Shown here in pieces: positions 14,401 through 20,828 of a stretch of 28,399 nucleotides of DNA. The translations under genes and the position numbers were made by a program. Below the pieces are notes generated by a model, which ran no database searches, was not told where the DNA came from, and saw only the letters and a program-made list of their open reading frames with translations. How positions within the stretch are numbered: the first letter of the stretch is position 1; every line of letters begins with the position of its first letter. The DNA comes from a virus: IMG/VR virus record IMGVR_UViG_3300032677_000130, positions 1 through 28,399 of that record, one strand, 5' to 3'.

Positions 14401-14622
14401 GTGATAGTGAAGCGTAGAACCTTCGAGGCGAAGAAGCACCCAGTAGGTAGCGACGAGAGAGCACGTCTGAACTTGGACAACCTCACTAGCGAATACTATC
14501 CTTCGCATCGTTACTGTTTGCGGCAGGACGATGGTTCATGGACAGCCTACACCTATCCAGACAAAGCATCGGCAGAATGGAACTGCCAGCGGTACACGCA
14601 AGCACAACTTAAACGAGCCTGA
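14401..14622 (+). CDS. hypothetical small protein, GTG start
   Basis: Encodes 73 residues from GTG 14401, which has AGGAGG 5 bases upstream; GTG 14407 in the same frame is nearly as well placed. The centre (YYPSHRYCLRQDDGSWTAYT) looks like two beta strands and the end like a helix. It is not a recognised family. An intrinsic terminator closes the unit 26 bases after the stop. Confidence 0.65.
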   Translation: MIVKRRTFEAKKHPVGSDERARLNLDNLTSEYYPSHRYCLRQDDGSWTAYTYPDKASAEWNCQRYTQAQLKRA

Positions 14623-14647
14623 AATCAACACGTTACGACTCCTCTTC

Positions 14648-14673
14648 GGCTCACCTTATGGTGGGCCATTTTT
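14648..14673 (+). terminator. intrinsic terminator
   Basis: GGCTCACC (14648-14655) pairs with GGTGGGCC (14660-14667) through eight pairs including one U-G, with a TTAT loop, followed by ATTTTTAT. It ends the gene run from about 12.9 to 14.6 kb. Confidence 0.8.
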
Positions 14674-14872
14674 ATGCCCACACACCCATTCCGAGCACAG
14701 CAAGACAGCGCCCATTCCCGCGTTGTAAGCACAACACGCCTAACTCCCATAGTTGCAGCGCGTTACAAGATCAACCGGAAAACAGGCAGGAACACAGTCC
14801 TTTCTGGCACTCATCGCGGGCTCCTCTATACCTGCGCGAAAGTACGCCGATTGGTACGATGTACCAGAAATA
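14674..14872 (+). other. gene-poor spacer with an inverted repeat
   Basis: About 200 bases between the terminator and the next gene. Short open frames exist but have no ribosome binding site and read unlike the neighbours (rich in Arg, Thr, His). The only structure seen is the TGGTAC-GAT-GTACCA inverted repeat at 14852-14866. No tRNA-like fold was found. Confidence 0.5.
14852..14866 (+). promoter_or_regulatory. 6-3-6 inverted repeat (TGGTAC-GAT-GTACCA), possible operator
   Basis: A perfect dyad in the spacer upstream of the 14911 gene and just before two direct repeats. It is a plausible regulator site by position, but a 6-base dyad can occur by chance. Confidence 0.35.
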
Positions 14873-14910
14873 AGCGTGTATAGTAAACACGGAGCGTGTA
14901 TAGTAAGCAC
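14873..14910 (+). repeat. two 18-bp direct repeats with 20-bp period abutting a start codon
   Basis: AGCGTGTATAGTAAACAC (14873-14890) and AGCGTGTATAGTAAGCAC (14893-14910) differ at one base and are separated by two bases. The second ends right at ATG 14911. The period, about two helical turns, suits cooperative regulator binding, and each unit contains a TATAGT -10-like box. They are probably the control region of the 14911 gene. Confidence 0.6.
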
Positions 14911-15213
14911 ATGAGAAAGAGTTTGGATTGTTGGGTGTGCGAGGTGTGCGGTTGGGCATGGTTGGCGACTGGGATTGATCCGCCGAGTCATTGTTCATCG
15001 AATAAATGCAGGTCGAGAAAGTGGAACGGTGGGCAGAGCGCGAAGCCGGAAGTGAAGCAGAGCGCGAGTCCGATTGTGGAGAGTCCGAGAGTGCGCGAGG
15101 AGAAACCGATTGTGAAGGTGGAAGTGAAACCAGAACCAACGGTTTTGCCGGATCGTTGCTTGCATCGGATGTATTCAGTATGCGACGAGTGCAAGAAGCG
15201 CGGCACTTGGTAG
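14911..15213 (+). CDS. zinc-ribbon protein with basic linker
   Basis: Encodes about 100 residues from ATG 14911; an in-frame GTG at 14896 would add five. Neither has a well-spaced Shine-Dalgarno (GGAG at 14891), so leaderless or atypical initiation is possible. Cys motif CWVCEVCGWAWLATGIDPPS-HCSSNKC forms one metal site, and CLHRMYSVCDEC at the end a second. The middle is a Lys/Pro/Val/Glu-rich linker (KPIVKVEVKPEPTV). It resembles the small ribbons at 10604 and 11233. Confidence 0.65.
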   Translation: MRKSLDCWVCEVCGWAWLATGIDPPSHCSSNKCRSRKWNGGQSAKPEVKQSASPIVESPRVREEKPIVKVEVKPEPTVLPDRCLHRMYSVCDECKKRGTW

Positions 15214-15278
15214 CGGGGTCTTGCGGCCTGGGGCGAGCGGCGTTAAGGTTTGGACAGATTGAAACGGAGGGTTTCAAG

Positions 15279-15512
15279 ATGGAAAAGCAAGAAGTATTAC
15301 AGGTGTTGTGTGAATTGGCTTCGCGGGTTGGCGGGCAGGTGTTTCACCATTCACAGGCCCATGATTGCTTCTGCACTGAAAAGCCAATACCTAGCGGCTT
15401 TGAGAACGTTGCAGATGCGTTCCAGTTTGAGTTTAGTCCTTTAGTTCTGGAGTTCATCGTGTCGGCAGTAGACGCGAAGATTGCCGAAGCGAAGCAGGTA
15501 GTAGAGTTTTAG
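15279..15512 (+). CDS. small hypothetical protein
   Basis: Encodes 77 residues with ACGGAGGG before ATG 15279. It reads MEKQEVLQVLCELASRVGGQ then a His/Cys-containing centre and a helical end (LVLEFIVSAVDAKIAEAKQVVEF). No family was recognised. Confidence 0.6.
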   Translation: MEKQEVLQVLCELASRVGGQVFHHSQAHDCFCTEKPIPSGFENVADAFQFEFSPLVLEFIVSAVDAKIAEAKQVVEF

Positions 15513-15547
15513 ATCAAGCCCGCAAGGGCAGAAACGGGGAAAACACA

Positions 15548-15970
15548 ATGGCAACCGACACAGTTACCATCGAGCAGTTCATCAAAGAAAACCGCATCCG
15601 TATGACGGCGGAAAGAACCGATAGCAATCCGGCCATGCCGGACTCTAACAATATGGATCATTGGAAATGCGTTCTGATCCGGCGCGAGAACACCCGGACG
15701 CGGCGCATGACCGTTTACTTCTCAATGGGATTCGGTCACAACGGCAAGGCACCCAAAGCTGCTGACGTGCTGGATTGCATCGCCTCAGATGCGGCTTCGG
15801 TTGATGGCAGGGATTTTGAGGAATGGGCCTCTGATATGGGATATGACACGGACAGCCGGACAGCGGAGCGTACCTATAAGGCGTGCGAGCATCAAGCGAA
15901 GCGGTTGAGGAACTGGCTGTATCTCTCCGCCCCTTATCAGCAACTTTTGTACGACTGCGAACGGCTTTAA
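15548..15970 (+). CDS. conserved phage hypothetical protein
   Basis: Encodes 140 residues: IEQFIKENRIRMTAERTDSN, then NMDHWKCVLIRRENTRTRRMTVYFSMGFGHNGKAP, ADVLDCIASDAASV and FEEWASDMGYDTDSR. These blocks recur in phage and prophage proteins of unknown function, so the gene is recognised as conserved but no activity can be given. CGGGGAA lies upstream of the ATG. Confidence 0.8.
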   Translation: MATDTVTIEQFIKENRIRMTAERTDSNPAMPDSNNMDHWKCVLIRRENTRTRRMTVYFSMGFGHNGKAPKAADVLDCIASDAASVDGRDFEEWASDMGYDTDSRTAERTYKACEHQAKRLRNWLYLSAPYQQLLYDCERL

Positions 15971-15983
15971 GGTGCAACGCGGA

Positions 15984-15999
15984 GTGTCAATTTAGACAC
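15984..15999 (+). promoter_or_regulatory. GTGTC-N6-GACAC inverted repeat, possible operator
   Basis: GTGTC AATTTA GACAC is a 5-base dyad in the gap before the 16073 gene. TAGACA in its right half could serve as a -35 box with a poor downstream -10. Weak evidence. Confidence 0.3.
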
Positions 16000-16072
16000 A
16001 CGCTTAAAAGTGGTAGTACTGCAACATTCAACCGCCCGCCGTGAGCGCATCACGGCAGAAAGGCTTACCGCA

Positions 16073-16456
16073 ATGAACCCCTTTGAAAGACAAGCGAATG
16101 TCATAGCAAAACAGATGGCCGAATGGGACGGAATTGAACGCCGCAACGCTTCGGCCTTTACCGAATCCTACCGCAAACAGTTTCCTGAGCGGCGAGGCGC
16201 AACCGTGATTTGCTCGCAGTGTGGTACTCACCAGTCCGGCCCTAAGACGATCCCGGCAGGAGCGGTGATTCTCTGGAAGGTTTGCCCGGACTGCCAGAGC
16301 AGCGCAGCCGCCCGCCTGACCGACACCGAAAACCGCAACGCCTACGGCTACCCAGAGCCGGAACGTTATCCTATCGGGCTGGCTCTCTTGATTGCTGGCG
16401 GTATGTCGGCCTGCTTCTGGACTGTGCTGTATCTCATCATCAGCGGTGGACAGTGA
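16073..16456 (+). CDS. zinc-ribbon protein with C-terminal membrane helix
   Basis: Encodes 127 residues from ATG 16073, chosen for AGAAAGG 8 bases upstream; an upstream open frame lacks a site. CSQCGTHQSGPKT...CPDCQ (about residues 45-75) forms a ribbon. Residues about 102-125 (GLALLIAGGMSACFWTVLYLII) are one transmembrane span. It would sit in the inner membrane with the ribbon probably in the cytoplasm. Stop overlaps the next start (GTGA). Confidence 0.65.
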   Translation: MNPFERQANVIAKQMAEWDGIERRNASAFTESYRKQFPERRGATVICSQCGTHQSGPKTIPAGAVILWKVCPDCQSSAAARLTDTENRNAYGYPEPERYPIGLALLIAGGMSACFWTVLYLIISGGQ

Positions 16457-16557
16457 ATGCCTTTGTCGTACTGTTCGCCTTCGGAGCCTTCGGCTTAGTG
16501 GTGGAGGTCGTAGGCTGTGCGGTGAGTGTGATAGTCCGTTGGATTACGGGAAGGTGA
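16453..16557 (+). CDS. 34-residue membrane peptide, GTG start
   Basis: GTG 16453 overlaps the upstream stop (GTGA) and opens MNAFVVLFAFGAFGLVVEVV followed by GCAVSVIVRWITGR. It is one hydrophobic helix with a basic end. Tight overlap and the next gene starting six bases after its stop support it being translated. Its role is unknown. Confidence 0.5.
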   Translation: MNAFVVLFAFGAFGLVVEVVGCAVSVIVRWITGR

Positions 16558-16562
16558 GAACG

Positions 16563-16703
16563 ATGGAGAACGGAGAGAGGGTCTGCACGCCAGAGCAAGC
16601 CGGGGAACTGCTGGAGGGTCTTAAAACCGTGTGGCAGGAGTTGAGCAAGGCGGAGCGGTGGGAAGTGCGGAGAGTCTGGAACAAGCTGGACAAACCGGAG
16701 TAG
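16563..16703 (+). CDS. small hypothetical protein
   Basis: Encodes 46 residues, MENGERVCTPEQAGELLEGL then KTVWQELSKAERWEVRRVWN and KLDKPE, a charged helical protein. GGGAAGGTGAGAACG precedes the ATG. It ends the unit, followed by palindrome copy 7 and a strong terminator. No function was recognised. Confidence 0.6.
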   Translation: MENGERVCTPEQAGELLEGLKTVWQELSKAERWEVRRVWNKLDKPE

Positions 16704-16704
16704 A

Positions 16705-16719
16705 GTCCAAAATTCGGAC
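16705..16719 (+). repeat. dispersed palindrome copy 7 (variant GTCCAAAATTCGGAC)
   Basis: It differs from the perfect palindrome by one base (C for T at position 11). It starts one base after the stop of the 16563 gene and precedes the terminator by four bases. Copy 10 has the same variant. Confidence 0.8.
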
Positions 16720-16723
16720 GCTT

Positions 16724-16750
16724 GGCCCTGGCCGTAAGCCGGGGCCTTTT
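16724..16750 (+). terminator. strong intrinsic terminator
   Basis: GGCCCTGGC (16724-16732) pairs with GCCGGGGCC (16738-16746), nine pairs including one U-G, around CGTAA, followed by TTTT. Confidence 0.85.
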
Positions 16751-16794
16751 CATGCTTGAGAATGTGGGCTATTGTGGCAGTGGAGGGTAAGAAC

Positions 16795-17352
16795 ATGGAA
16801 AAGGAAGTTAAGCCGGAAGTGGTTTTGTATTGGGATGGCAGAGGAGTTGAGCGGTCCCGCGACATAGGAACCATTGCACTGGGCTTCGTGGAGGTTCGCA
16901 CCGAGGAGGCAGGATTTGAGGAGGTGCGGAACCCACAGTCTGACGACTACAGCGGCAGCCCATACGCTGACCTGCAACTGCACGCGCAATGGAACATGGA
17001 TCGGGGAGAGACTTACGCGGACAACTGCACCTATGCCCATGACTGCTATTACTCGAACCTGTACAACGTGAAGCTCCGCCGATCCGAGCGCATGGTAAAG
17101 ATGCTTAAGAAGATCGCTCAGGTAACGGAGAAGTTCCCCGTTCACCCGGCAACCTTCGGGCAATACGTGGTCATGCTGTGCGCTGGTCTGGGAGTCAAGC
17201 GCCTCTGTATTACCGAGAACAGCAGAGGATGGCACAACGAGAACAGCCACACCTTCGCGCCCATCACCGAGGCACAGCGTAAGATTGACTCAGCCATTGC
17301 CGACAGCTACCCAAAACCGCGAGTCCAAGAAGCGGAGAGAGAGACAGCCTAG
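16795..17352 (+). CDS. hypothetical phage protein
   Basis: Encodes 185 residues from ATG 16795 with GGAGGG (16782-16787) upstream; ATG 16762 in frame is possible but overlaps this site. Blocks include VVLYWDGRGVERSRDIGTIA, then YTHD-like NCTYAHDCYYSNLYNVKLRR, HPATFGQYVVMLCAGLGVKR. It resembles a phage hypothetical seen in other genomes but no domain was recognised. A strong terminator follows 26 bases after the stop, so it closes a transcription unit. Confidence 0.7.
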   Translation: MEKEVKPEVVLYWDGRGVERSRDIGTIALGFVEVRTEEAGFEEVRNPQSDDYSGSPYADLQLHAQWNMDRGETYADNCTYAHDCYYSNLYNVKLRRSERMVKMLKKIAQVTEKFPVHPATFGQYVVMLCAGLGVKRLCITENSRGWHNENSHTFAPITEAQRKIDSAIADSYPKPRVQEAERETA

Positions 17353-17378
17353 CAGGGGAAGGAAAGGAAGGAATCAGC

Positions 17379-17403
17379 GCCCGGTCATTTGACCGGGCTT
17401 TTT
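17379..17403 (+). terminator. strong intrinsic terminator
   Basis: GCCCGGTC-ATTT-GACCGGGC (with flanking A-T closing pair) forms an eight- to nine-pair perfect stem followed by TTTTT. It is the clearest terminator in the window. Confidence 0.92.
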
Positions 17404-17846
17404 CTTGCTCGTAGGAGGCGATCTAAGCCCCTGCTAGGAACTCGGTGATACTAGGGTACCTTGGGAAACGTCCTACACACGGCACCCGCTAGGACTCACA
17501 GAGCACGGCATCCCACGCAGCAGCCGCACCCGGCACGAGCACATACATAAGACAGGCACCGCAGCCGCTTCCGATCCTTCGCGCCTCCTCCCCTCCCCAG
17601 CTCACCACGCCACAGCAGCAGCCCCGCTCCGCCTCCCACGCCAGCGCCCGCCTCCGCCGTCGCCACGCGCACGCCAGCAGCAGCCACGCCCACACCGCCG
17701 CCTTCCCCCGGCTCAGATCAAAGGGTCGGGGGTGCCGCCGCGACGAAAGACCTATCCTGACCAACGTAAAAGTTGTTCTGTAAAAATCCCGATGTTGGCT
17801 TTTATTTTTCCCCTGATTTTATTTTCCAGAATTTTGCAAGGGGAAA
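17404..17846 (+). other. 443-bp gene-poor region with C-rich, purine/pyrimidine-skewed island
   Basis: No convincing gene was found. Bases about 17505-17745 are extremely C-rich and G- and T-poor on this strand, with repeated CAGCAGC and CGCC words (17516-17524, 17612-17621, 17663-17672). Frames through it read Pro/Ala/Arg-rich or lack starts. The edges are AT-rich, and GCTAGGA recurs at 17433 and 17489. It may be a replication origin, structured RNA, foreign insert or recombination scar. Confidence 0.5.
17761..17809 (+). terminator. possible terminator downstream of the C-rich island
   Basis: CCAACGT (17761-17767) can pair with ATGTTGG (17792-17798) with one G-U pair around a 24-base loop, followed by CTTTTATTTTT. 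The stem is short and the loop long, so it is uncertain. Its presence would fit an untranslated transcript made from the island. Confidence 0.35.
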
Positions 17847-17875
17847 TTGACTATTGAACATTTTCATGTGATTAT
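17847..17875 (+). promoter_or_regulatory. sigma70-like promoter for the 17915 gene
   Basis: TTGACT (17847-17852) and GATTAT (17870-17875) with 17 bases between; TGT immediately before the -10 gives an extended -10 TG. The -10 matches at four of six positions. It sits in an AT-rich leader that starts the next run of genes. Confidence 0.6.
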
Positions 17876-17914
17876 GTTCGCAGATTTCAGAGAAGGAAAT
17901 TCGGAGGATTCTAA

Positions 17915-18262
17915 GTGGCGATTTACACAATAAAATTCAAGCGGGATGAATGTTATAAAGATGTACCCGAGATTCACGTCGATGCTGATTTCGTGGATTT
18001 GGATCACCGGCTGATTCGGTTTTGTCAGTACACCGGAGTTAAGGATTCACGGGGTCAAGTGACCCATAGAACTGTTCGGTTCATTGCGCCTGAATTGGTG
18101 GCCGACATCAAGATGAGAAATGCATGGCGCATAGAGTCGTTGATGGACGATACCGTGTTTGAGAAACCCCTAAAACCCAAACGCACGGTTTTGGGGAAGA
18201 AAAAGTCAAAGGGGAAGATGCGGTGGGAAGGCAACGACTTGCGGCAACGGATTCAGGAGTAA
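17915..18262 (+). CDS. hypothetical protein, GTG start
   Basis: Encodes 115 residues from GTG 17915, with CGGAGG 8 bases upstream. The first part is beta-rich (MAIYTIKFKRDECYKDVPEI then VDLDHRLIRFCQYTGVKD) and the end is basic (KPKRTVLGKKKSKGKMRWEG). First gene after an AT-rich promoter region, followed closely by the ACP-like gene. No family was recognised. Confidence 0.65.
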   Translation: MAIYTIKFKRDECYKDVPEIHVDADFVDLDHRLIRFCQYTGVKDSRGQVTHRTVRFIAPELVADIKMRNAWRIESLMDDTVFEKPLKPKRTVLGKKKSKGKMRWEGNDLRQRIQE

Positions 18263-18273
18263 CGGAGGACGAT

Positions 18274-18525
18274 ATGGCGAAATTGAAAGAGGAGATTCTG
18301 GTTGAGGTGCAGGCGATTTTTGAGGAGTGTACCGGGGTTGAGTGGGGAGAGGTTAAGCCTGCGGATGACTTGAGGGAAGATGTTGGGATGGATGAGTTGG
18401 AGTTTGAGGAGTTGAGTGTGGAGATTGATGACAGGTTGGGGGTTGAGTTGGAGGAGGGATGGTACTCTGAAGTGAAGACGATGGGGCAGTTGATGGAGTA
18501 TCTGGAAAAGAACCTTGCGGCTTAG
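18274..18525 (+). CDS. acyl-carrier-protein-like protein lacking the attachment serine
   Basis: Encodes 83 residues with ACGGAGGA before ATG 18274. The pattern DDLREDVGMDELEFEELSVEIDD-LGVEL is that of acyl carrier proteins: helix I, a DL..D-G loop, then helix II, and length is normal. But at the usual D-S-L phosphopantetheine site the sequence is D40-E41-L42, so the serine is replaced by glutamate. Such a protein cannot carry an acyl chain in the normal way; it may be structural, bind a host enzyme, or be a convergent four-helix protein. Calling it ACP-like rests on pattern only. Confidence 0.6.
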   Translation: MAKLKEEILVEVQAIFEECTGVEWGEVKPADDLREDVGMDELEFEELSVEIDDRLGVELEEGWYSEVKTMGQLMEYLEKNLAA

Positions 18526-18545
18526 AATTTGAATTTTTGTTGTGC

Positions 18546-18560
18546 GTCCAAAATTTGGAC
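18546..18560 (+). repeat. dispersed palindrome copy 8 (GTCCAAAATTTGGAC)
   Basis: Perfect 7+1+7 palindrome between the ACP-like gene and the Tat-type gene, 40 bases before the start at 18601. Confidence 0.9.
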
Positions 18561-18600
18561 TGAGTAGTTTCACGGTTTAGAGTAACAACAGGGAGAGACA

Positions 18601-19143
18601 ATGGATCGCAGAGAGTTTGGCAAGAAAGCAGCAAAGACAGCACTGGTTGCCGGAGTGGTGACTTTGAGTGGTGGTGAGTTGTTGATGACCACCGGATGCT
18701 CGCAGGATGAACTGGCGGGCTTGGCTTCTACTTTGGGAATCGCGGCTTCGGGATTGGCTGCGGCGTTGGGTCAGACTACTTTGGCAGCCGACATCACCAA
18801 GTATTCGCAGCAGGTCTCGGCGGCGATTGCGGCTTGGACCACGAACTCAACTACGCAGGACATTACCGAGGCGATCACGCTTCTGCAAACGGCTTTGAGT
18901 GAGATTCCGGCTACGGTTCCGTATGTTGGGTTGATCGACATTGCATTGTCGGCCATTCAGGGAATCATCACTTGGGTAAGCAGCAAGTCTGCGGCGTTGG
19001 CTGCGGCGTTGAAATCGGTTCCGAAAACCGTGAGGGTTCTGACGTACACGGGAAAGACACCGAAGGATGCTCGGACGTTCAAGAGCATCTGGAACGCTCA
19101 GGCGGCGAAGGACTCTCGCACTGTGCCGTTGGAGATCAAGTAA
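18601..19143 (+). CDS. exported protein with twin-arginine and lipobox-like signal
   Basis: Encodes 180 residues. RREFGKK (residues 3-9) is a twin-arginine motif, followed by a hydrophobic segment (14-30) and TTGC ending at C33, a possible lipobox. The mature part is Ala/Thr-rich and helical (AGLASTLGIAASGLAAALGQ and following). It suggests a Tat-exported lipoprotein; the Tat system is normally used by hosts for folded proteins. Finding this in a phage region is unusual. The downstream gene starts right after its stop. The role is unknown. Confidence 0.65.
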   Translation: MDRREFGKKAAKTALVAGVVTLSGGELLMTTGCSQDELAGLASTLGIAASGLAAALGQTTLAADITKYSQQVSAAIAAWTTNSTTQDITEAITLLQTALSEIPATVPYVGLIDIALSAIQGIITWVSSKSAALAAALKSVPKTVRVLTYTGKTPKDARTFKSIWNAQAAKDSRTVPLEIK

Positions 19144-19911
19144 ATGGGATTCGCACTCGGTTGCAATCACAAGCCCTTGCGGTTTTCGACGCCCGCCTTT
19201 GGTGACTTCTTGCCCAAGGCGACGGAGTGGCCGGAAGTTAAACCGTGGGGATGGGAGTTTGCTCTTGATCCGGCACAACTCAACATTCTCGGTAACGATC
19301 AGTACGGGGATTGCGTGGAAGCGGCGGCAATGCACTTCGCGCAGAACGAGACAGCCAATACTGGCGATCCTCTGACTCCCACCACCGAGCAGACACTCGC
19401 GCTCTACACCGCTGTCACCGGATTCAATCCTTCCGACCCATCCACCGACCAAGGCACCGATCCTGAGACTCTGCTGGCTTACTGGAAATCAACGGGTATC
19501 CCGATCAACGATGCCAGTGGCAAAGAGGTCATGCACACCATTACGGGATGGGCCTCGCTGGACATCACCTCATGGGCTCAACTTCGGTATGCGGCATACA
19601 CTTTTGGCGGGTTGTTCCTTGCCATCAACTGCCCTCAATCGGCGGAGGACAATACCAACAACTGGAATGTGATTCCAGGCTCTCCCATCGTGGGCGGTCA
19701 CGGCATCAACATGACCGGACAGGGAGCCTTGGGATGCAAGATTGATTCTTGGGGCTTAGTGATTCCAGCAACTCAGGCGTTCATGAGGAACTATCTGGTC
19801 AGCGCCTTTGCGGTCGTGACACCGTTCTGGCTCAACAAACAATCGAAATCGCCTTCGGGCCTTGACCTTGACGGGTTGCTGGCCGCGATGAAGGCGTGTG
19901 GAGGAGAATGA
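19144..19911 (+). CDS. papain-like cysteine peptidase candidate
   Basis: Encodes 255 residues, starting directly after the previous stop. GNDQYGDCVEAAAMHF places C57 at the start of a helix as in papain-fold enzymes, GGHGI gives H186 before a strand, and IDSWG (200-204) resembles the NSWG block with Asp in place of Asn. The domain length is compatible. No signal peptide is evident, although the neighbours are exported. It may cleave a phage or host protein or be an inactive structural relative. The family call is by motif only. Confidence 0.5.
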   Translation: MGFALGCNHKPLRFSTPAFGDFLPKATEWPEVKPWGWEFALDPAQLNILGNDQYGDCVEAAAMHFAQNETANTGDPLTPTTEQTLALYTAVTGFNPSDPSTDQGTDPETLLAYWKSTGIPINDASGKEVMHTITGWASLDITSWAQLRYAAYTFGGLFLAINCPQSAEDNTNNWNVIPGSPIVGGHGINMTGQGALGCKIDSWGLVIPATQAFMRNYLVSAFAVVTPFWLNKQSKSPSGLDLDGLLAAMKACGGE

Positions 19912-20342
19912 TGAAGTATCTCGGAAAGACTCTCTTGTTGGCGTCCATGCTGATGTTTATGAGCGCCTTTGCTTGCCCACAGAACGGCCCTACAACCCCT
20001 TCGGTGGTGCTCTCGATTACGGCGGGAACTCCGGTTTCGGGAGCCACGGTGACGGGCTACTGGATTTACCGCTCAATCACCCCGGTTTGCGGGGCAGTCG
20101 CCATCAACTCGTCAGCGGTTACGACAACCAGCTACACGGATACCACGGTGGTTCCGGGGACGACCTACTACTACTGCGCCACAGCAGCGGCAGGAGCGAC
20201 GAATAGCCCGTACTCCAACATGGTGACGGCAATCGTTCCTCCGGCTCCCAACGCTCCGGCTTTGGGGACGCCTACGGAAGTTGGTACTCTGGATGCTCCG
20301 AAGTCGTCTCCCCGGTTGACTGCAAGGGTGGACTGGAACTAA
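19911..20342 (+). CDS. secreted fibronectin type III-like protein
   Basis: Encodes 143 residues from ATG 19911 (ATG 19908 is also in frame; GGAGGAGA at 19900-19907 favours 19911). Residues 1-22 form a signal peptide with a small cysteine (FACPQ) near the cleavage region, perhaps a lipoprotein. Residues 28-108 read like a fibronectin III fold (ATVTGYWIYRS, TTTSYTDTTVVPGTTYYYCA). The tail is Pro/Ala-rich. Extracellular binding is suggested; the partner is unknown. Its stop is followed by palindrome copy 9. Confidence 0.6.
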   Translation: MKYLGKTLLLASMLMFMSAFACPQNGPTTPSVVLSITAGTPVSGATVTGYWIYRSITPVCGAVAINSSAVTTTSYTDTTVVPGTTYYYCATAAAGATNSPYSNMVTAIVPPAPNAPALGTPTEVGTLDAPKSSPRLTARVDWN

Positions 20343-20347
20343 CCAAA

Positions 20348-20362
20348 GTCCAAATTTTGGAC
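20348..20362 (+). repeat. dispersed palindrome copy 9 (GTCCAAATTTTGGAC)
   Basis: Perfect 7+1+7 palindrome 10 bases before ATG 20373, and directly before its GGAGAGAAG binding site. Confidence 0.9.
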
Positions 20363-20372
20363 TGGAGAGAAG

Positions 20373-20816
20373 ATGAAATACGTTCTGTCAGTTTTGCTGT
20401 TGTGTTCGTTGGCCGTGGCTCAGGTTACTACCGTTGGGTCGGGAACTCTTACAATTCCCACTTGCGGAACTACGTCTTGCGTAACATCAACACCCGCTAC
20501 GGACGATTTCACAGCGGAGAAGTTGACCGACTGCGAAGTTTCGTCTTTAGAGAAAGCCAGATCAGCCTTTACCAAGGCCAAGCAGGAACTTGACGGATTG
20601 GAACAGCAGATCAAGATTGCACATGGGGACTCTGGACAGCCGTATGGTTTGTACAACTGTATGAGCTACACCGCGACAACCGTAGAACTTCGCGGTAAGT
20701 GGGCGCTTATTACAAAGACTCCTAATCAGAGTTGTGTCACGCTAACCGGAAGTGGTGGGTCGGGTTGGATCACAGCTTCACCTATGTTTACGCTTCCCAA
20801 CATCACAACAAAGTAA
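20373..20816 (+). CDS. secreted hypothetical protein
   Basis: Encodes 147 residues. Residues 1-16 are a Sec signal peptide (MKYVLSVLLLCSLAVA then QVTT). The first mature part is Thr/Ser/Gly-rich with cysteines (CGTTSC); a helix (KLTDCEVSSLEKARSAFTKA) follows and the end is beta-type. Preceded by palindrome copy 9. No family was recognised. It is one of a cluster of exported proteins between 18.6 and 20.8 kb. Confidence 0.65.
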   Translation: MKYVLSVLLLCSLAVAQVTTVGSGTLTIPTCGTTSCVTSTPATDDFTAEKLTDCEVSSLEKARSAFTKAKQELDGLEQQIKIAHGDSGQPYGLYNCMSYTATTVELRGKWALITKTPNQSCVTLTGSGGSGWITASPMFTLPNITTK

Positions 20817-20828
20817 AGGAGGGGTACG

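Noticed and set aside
14674-14883. Two overlapping short open frames in the 14.7-kb spacer
   Set aside because: No ribosome binding site; composition unlike the neighbours; directly after a terminator.
17489-17764. Reverse-strand open frame of 91 codons in the C-rich island
   Set aside because: It is open because of the skewed base composition; the product is Arg/Ala/Cys/Trp-rich without a domain, another frame is also open there, and no other gene is on that strand.
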